Shown here: positions 62,330 to 64,000 of the stretch, in pieces | Layout of the letters: every line of letters begins with the position of its first letter | Numbering within the stretch: position 1 is the stretch's first letter | Assembly: GCA_963724945.1 (NCBI GenBank) | Contig: CAVRWL010000003.1 | Coordinates: 1,798,001-1,862,000, forward strand | DNA from: Hyphomicrobium_A sp963724945 | GTDB lineage: Bacteria > Pseudomonadota > Alphaproteobacteria > Rhizobiales > Hyphomicrobiaceae | DNA: 64,000 bases | Reading direction: 5' to 3' | Position numbers and translations under genes: made by a program | The notes under the pieces: model-generated | The model's input: only the letters and a program-made list of their open reading frames with translations | Databases searched by the model: none | What the model was told of the DNA's origin: nothing

Positions 62330-64000
62330 ATGACCGAGATACTGTGGGTGATCGTCGCTTGCGGCGCGCTCGCGATTGTCTATGCCGCATACACGATCCG
62401 GTCGGTGATGAAAGCCGACGCAGGCAGCGCACGGATGCAGGAGATCGCCGCCGCCATCCGCGAGGGAGCCCAGGCCTACCTCAACCGTCAGTATCGCACC
62501 GTCGCCGTCGTCGGCTTCGTGATCTTCCTCGCCGCGTGGATTCTGCTCGGTCCGCTCGTCGCCCTCGGATACCTGATCGGCTCGGTGCTGTCGGGATTGG
62601 CGGGCTACATCGGCATGAACGTGTCGGTGCGCGCCAACGTGCGCACGGCACAGGCGGCCACCCAATCGCTCGGCCGCGGGCTCGACATCGCCTTCAAGTC
62701 GGGCGCCGTGACGGGCATGCTGGTGGCAGGGCTCGCGCTTCTGGGCGTGTCGGTCTACTTCTTCGTCCTCACCGGCTTTCTGGGCTATCAGCCCGATGAG
62801 CGCACTGTGACGAACGCGCTGGTTGCTCTGGGCTTCGGTGCGTCTCTCATCTCGATCTTCGCCCGTCTCGGCGGCGGCATCTTCACCAAGGGCGCCGACG
62901 TCGGCGGCGACCTCGTGGGCAAGGTCGAGGCCGGCATCCCCGAGGACGATCCGCGCAACCCTGCGACGATTGCCGACAACGTCGGCGACAACGTCGGCGA
63001 CTGCGCCGGCATGGCGGCCGACCTGTTCGAGACCTACGCCGTCACCACGGTGGCGACGATGGTTCTCGCCGCCGTCTTCTTTAGCGGCCAGGTTGGGCTG
63101 ACCGCGCTGATGATCTACCCGCTGGCGATCTGCGGGGCGTGCGTCATCACCTCGATCATCGGCACCTATTTTGTGAAGCTCGGCGCCAACAACTCGATCA
63201 TGGGGGCGCTCTATCGCGGCTTTATCGTCACCGCCGTGCTGTCGATCGGCGGCCTTTGGGTGGCGACGAACTTCGTGCTCGGCGGCTTCGGCGAGATCGG
63301 GACCGCGGCGGGGACGTCGATCACGGGGCTGCATCTGTTCCTGTGCGGCATCGTCGGTCTCCTGGTCACCGGCCTCATCGTGTGGATCACCGAGTATTAC
63401 ACCGGCATCGGCTTCCGCCCGGTCCGCTCGATCAGCCAGGCGTCCGTCACCGGGCATGGGACCAACGTGATCCAAGGTCTAGCCGTCTCGCTCGAGGCGA
63501 CGGCGCTGCCGGCGCTCGTCATCGTCGGTGGCATCCTCGCGACGTATTCGCTCGCGGGCCTGTTCGGAACGGCGATCGCCACCACGACGATGCTGGGCCT
63601 TGCCGGCTTCGTGGTCGCGCTCGACGCCTTCGGGCCGGTCACGGACAATGCGGGCGGCATCGCGGAGATGGCGGGGCTGCCCAAGGAGGTGCGCCGCTCC
63701 ACCGACGCGCTCGACGCGGTCGGCAACACCACCAAAGCCGTCACCAAGGGCTATGCCATCGGCTCGGCGGGACTAGGCGCGCTGGTGCTGTTTACCGCCT
63801 ACAGTTACGACCTGCAGCACTTCATCGACGAGGCCAACGCGGCCGGCTCGACGACGGTGCAGTACTTCCGCGACGTGCATCCCGATTTCTCGCTGGCGAA
63901 CCCCTACGTCGTGGTGGGCCTGCTGCTGGGCGGCCTCATCCCGTACGTTTTCAGCGGCATGGCAATGATGGCGGTTGGACGCGCGGGTGGCGCCATCGTG
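62330..64000 (+). CDS. hppA: membrane-bound proton-translocating pyrophosphatase (3' end beyond window)
   Basis: Ion-pumping inner-membrane pyrophosphatase that couples PPi hydrolysis to H+ export. 557 residues are visible, with many membrane helices. Active-site loops: GADVGGDLVGKVEAGIPEDD and DNVGDNVGDCAGMAADLFE, and later ALDAFGPVTDNAGGIAEM. In GNTTKAVTKGYAIGSAG (about 465) the fifth residue is Lys469; lysine here marks the K+-independent class, which pumps protons, whereas alanine marks the K+-dependent class. ATG 62330 follows AGGGG. The frame is intact to the window edge. Confidence 0.95.
   Translation, partial: MTEILWVIVACGALAIVYAAYTIRSVMKADAGSARMQEIAAAIREGAQAYLNRQYRTVAVVGFVIFLAAWILLGPLVALGYLIGSVLSGLAGYIGMNVSVRANVRTAQAATQSLGRGLDIAFKSGAVTGMLVAGLALLGVSVYFFVLTGFLGYQPDERTVTNALVALGFGASLISIFARLGGGIFTKGADVGGDLVGKVEAGIPEDDPRNPATIADNVGDNVGDCAGMAADLFETYAVTTVATMVLAAVFFSGQVGLTALMIYPLAICGACVITSIIGTYFVKLGANNSIMGALYRGFIVTAVLSIGGLWVATNFVLGGFGEIGTAAGTSITGLHLFLCGIVGLLVTGLIVWITEYYTGIGFRPVRSISQASVTGHGTNVIQGLAVSLEATALPALVIVGGILATYSLAGLFGTAIATTTMLGLAGFVVALDAFGPVTDNAGGIAEMAGLPKEVRRSTDALDAVGNTTKAVTKGYAIGSAGLGALVLFTAYSYDLQHFIDEANAAGSTTVQYFRDVHPDFSLANPYVVVGLLLGGLIPYVFSGMAMMAVGRAGGAIV

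Overview
The window is 64 kb of GC-rich chromosomal DNA from an alphaproteobacterium, most likely of the order Hyphomicrobiales (Rhizobiales). The grounds are a complete iscR-cysteine desulfurase-sufBCDS-sufT-sufA operon, MlaE with an N-terminal STAS-like domain, a clpS-clpA pair, a phasin, yajC-secD-secF followed by homologues of mitochondrial complex I assembly factors, TrmFO, and a membrane pyrophosphatase. The genus cannot be fixed from this sequence. I see no prophage, insertion sequence, CRISPR array, rRNA or tRNA.

Layout. 1-6.9 kb: end of a Bcp peroxiredoxin, a long AsmA/YhdP-like protein, tyrS, anmK. 7-9.1 kb: a solitary molybdopterin oxidoreductase of visibly lower GC, followed by a 0.7 kb gene-free stretch. 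9.8-11.6 kb: M28 peptidase and alpha/beta hydrolase. 11.7-19.7 kb: the SUF iron-sulfur cluster assembly operon behind an iron-type operator region. 20-26.6 kb: TfoX-like protein, cytochrome b561, RNA helicase, aquaporin, fatty acid desaturase, DUF2254 protein. 26.8-31.7 kb: gene remnant, cytochrome c, an Mla-type lipid transport operon (mlaE-mlaF-MCE fusion), a small protein, a YcgN-family cysteine cluster protein. 32-37 kb: outer membrane beta-barrel, parE, DUF1254 protein. 37-45.2 kb: panC, putA, VWA-like protein, J-domain protein, D-Ala-D-Ala carboxypeptidase with SPOR domain, phasin. 45.4-49.6 kb: clpS-clpA, DUF3175 and DUF815 proteins. 49.8-56 kb: yajC-secD-secF-Mth938-like-squalene synthase-like-SGNH hydrolase. 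56-64 kb: sulfide:quinone oxidoreductase, trmFO, DUF2157 and GDYXXLXY proteins, a small secreted protein, a DUF937-like protein, and hppA running off the right edge.

The genes are mainly housekeeping and envelope functions: Fe-S biogenesis, lipid trafficking and protein export, proteolysis, and energy and redox metabolism. Eleven single-base frameshifts break nine genes between about 3.6 and 34.7 kb, several of them normally essential (tyrS, parE, sufS). None is seen from 35 to 64 kb. The simplest reading is uncorrected sequence error in the left half. I give each broken gene as one full-length feature and state where the frame slips.

No obviously new multi-gene system is present. The observations most worth a second look are the MCE-auxiliary protein fusion, the second copy of the sufB 3' end, the YcgN remnant, the large SGNH protein lacking the usual Asp, the solitary molybdoenzyme, and a stem-loop-rich intergenic stretch near 31.9 kb.
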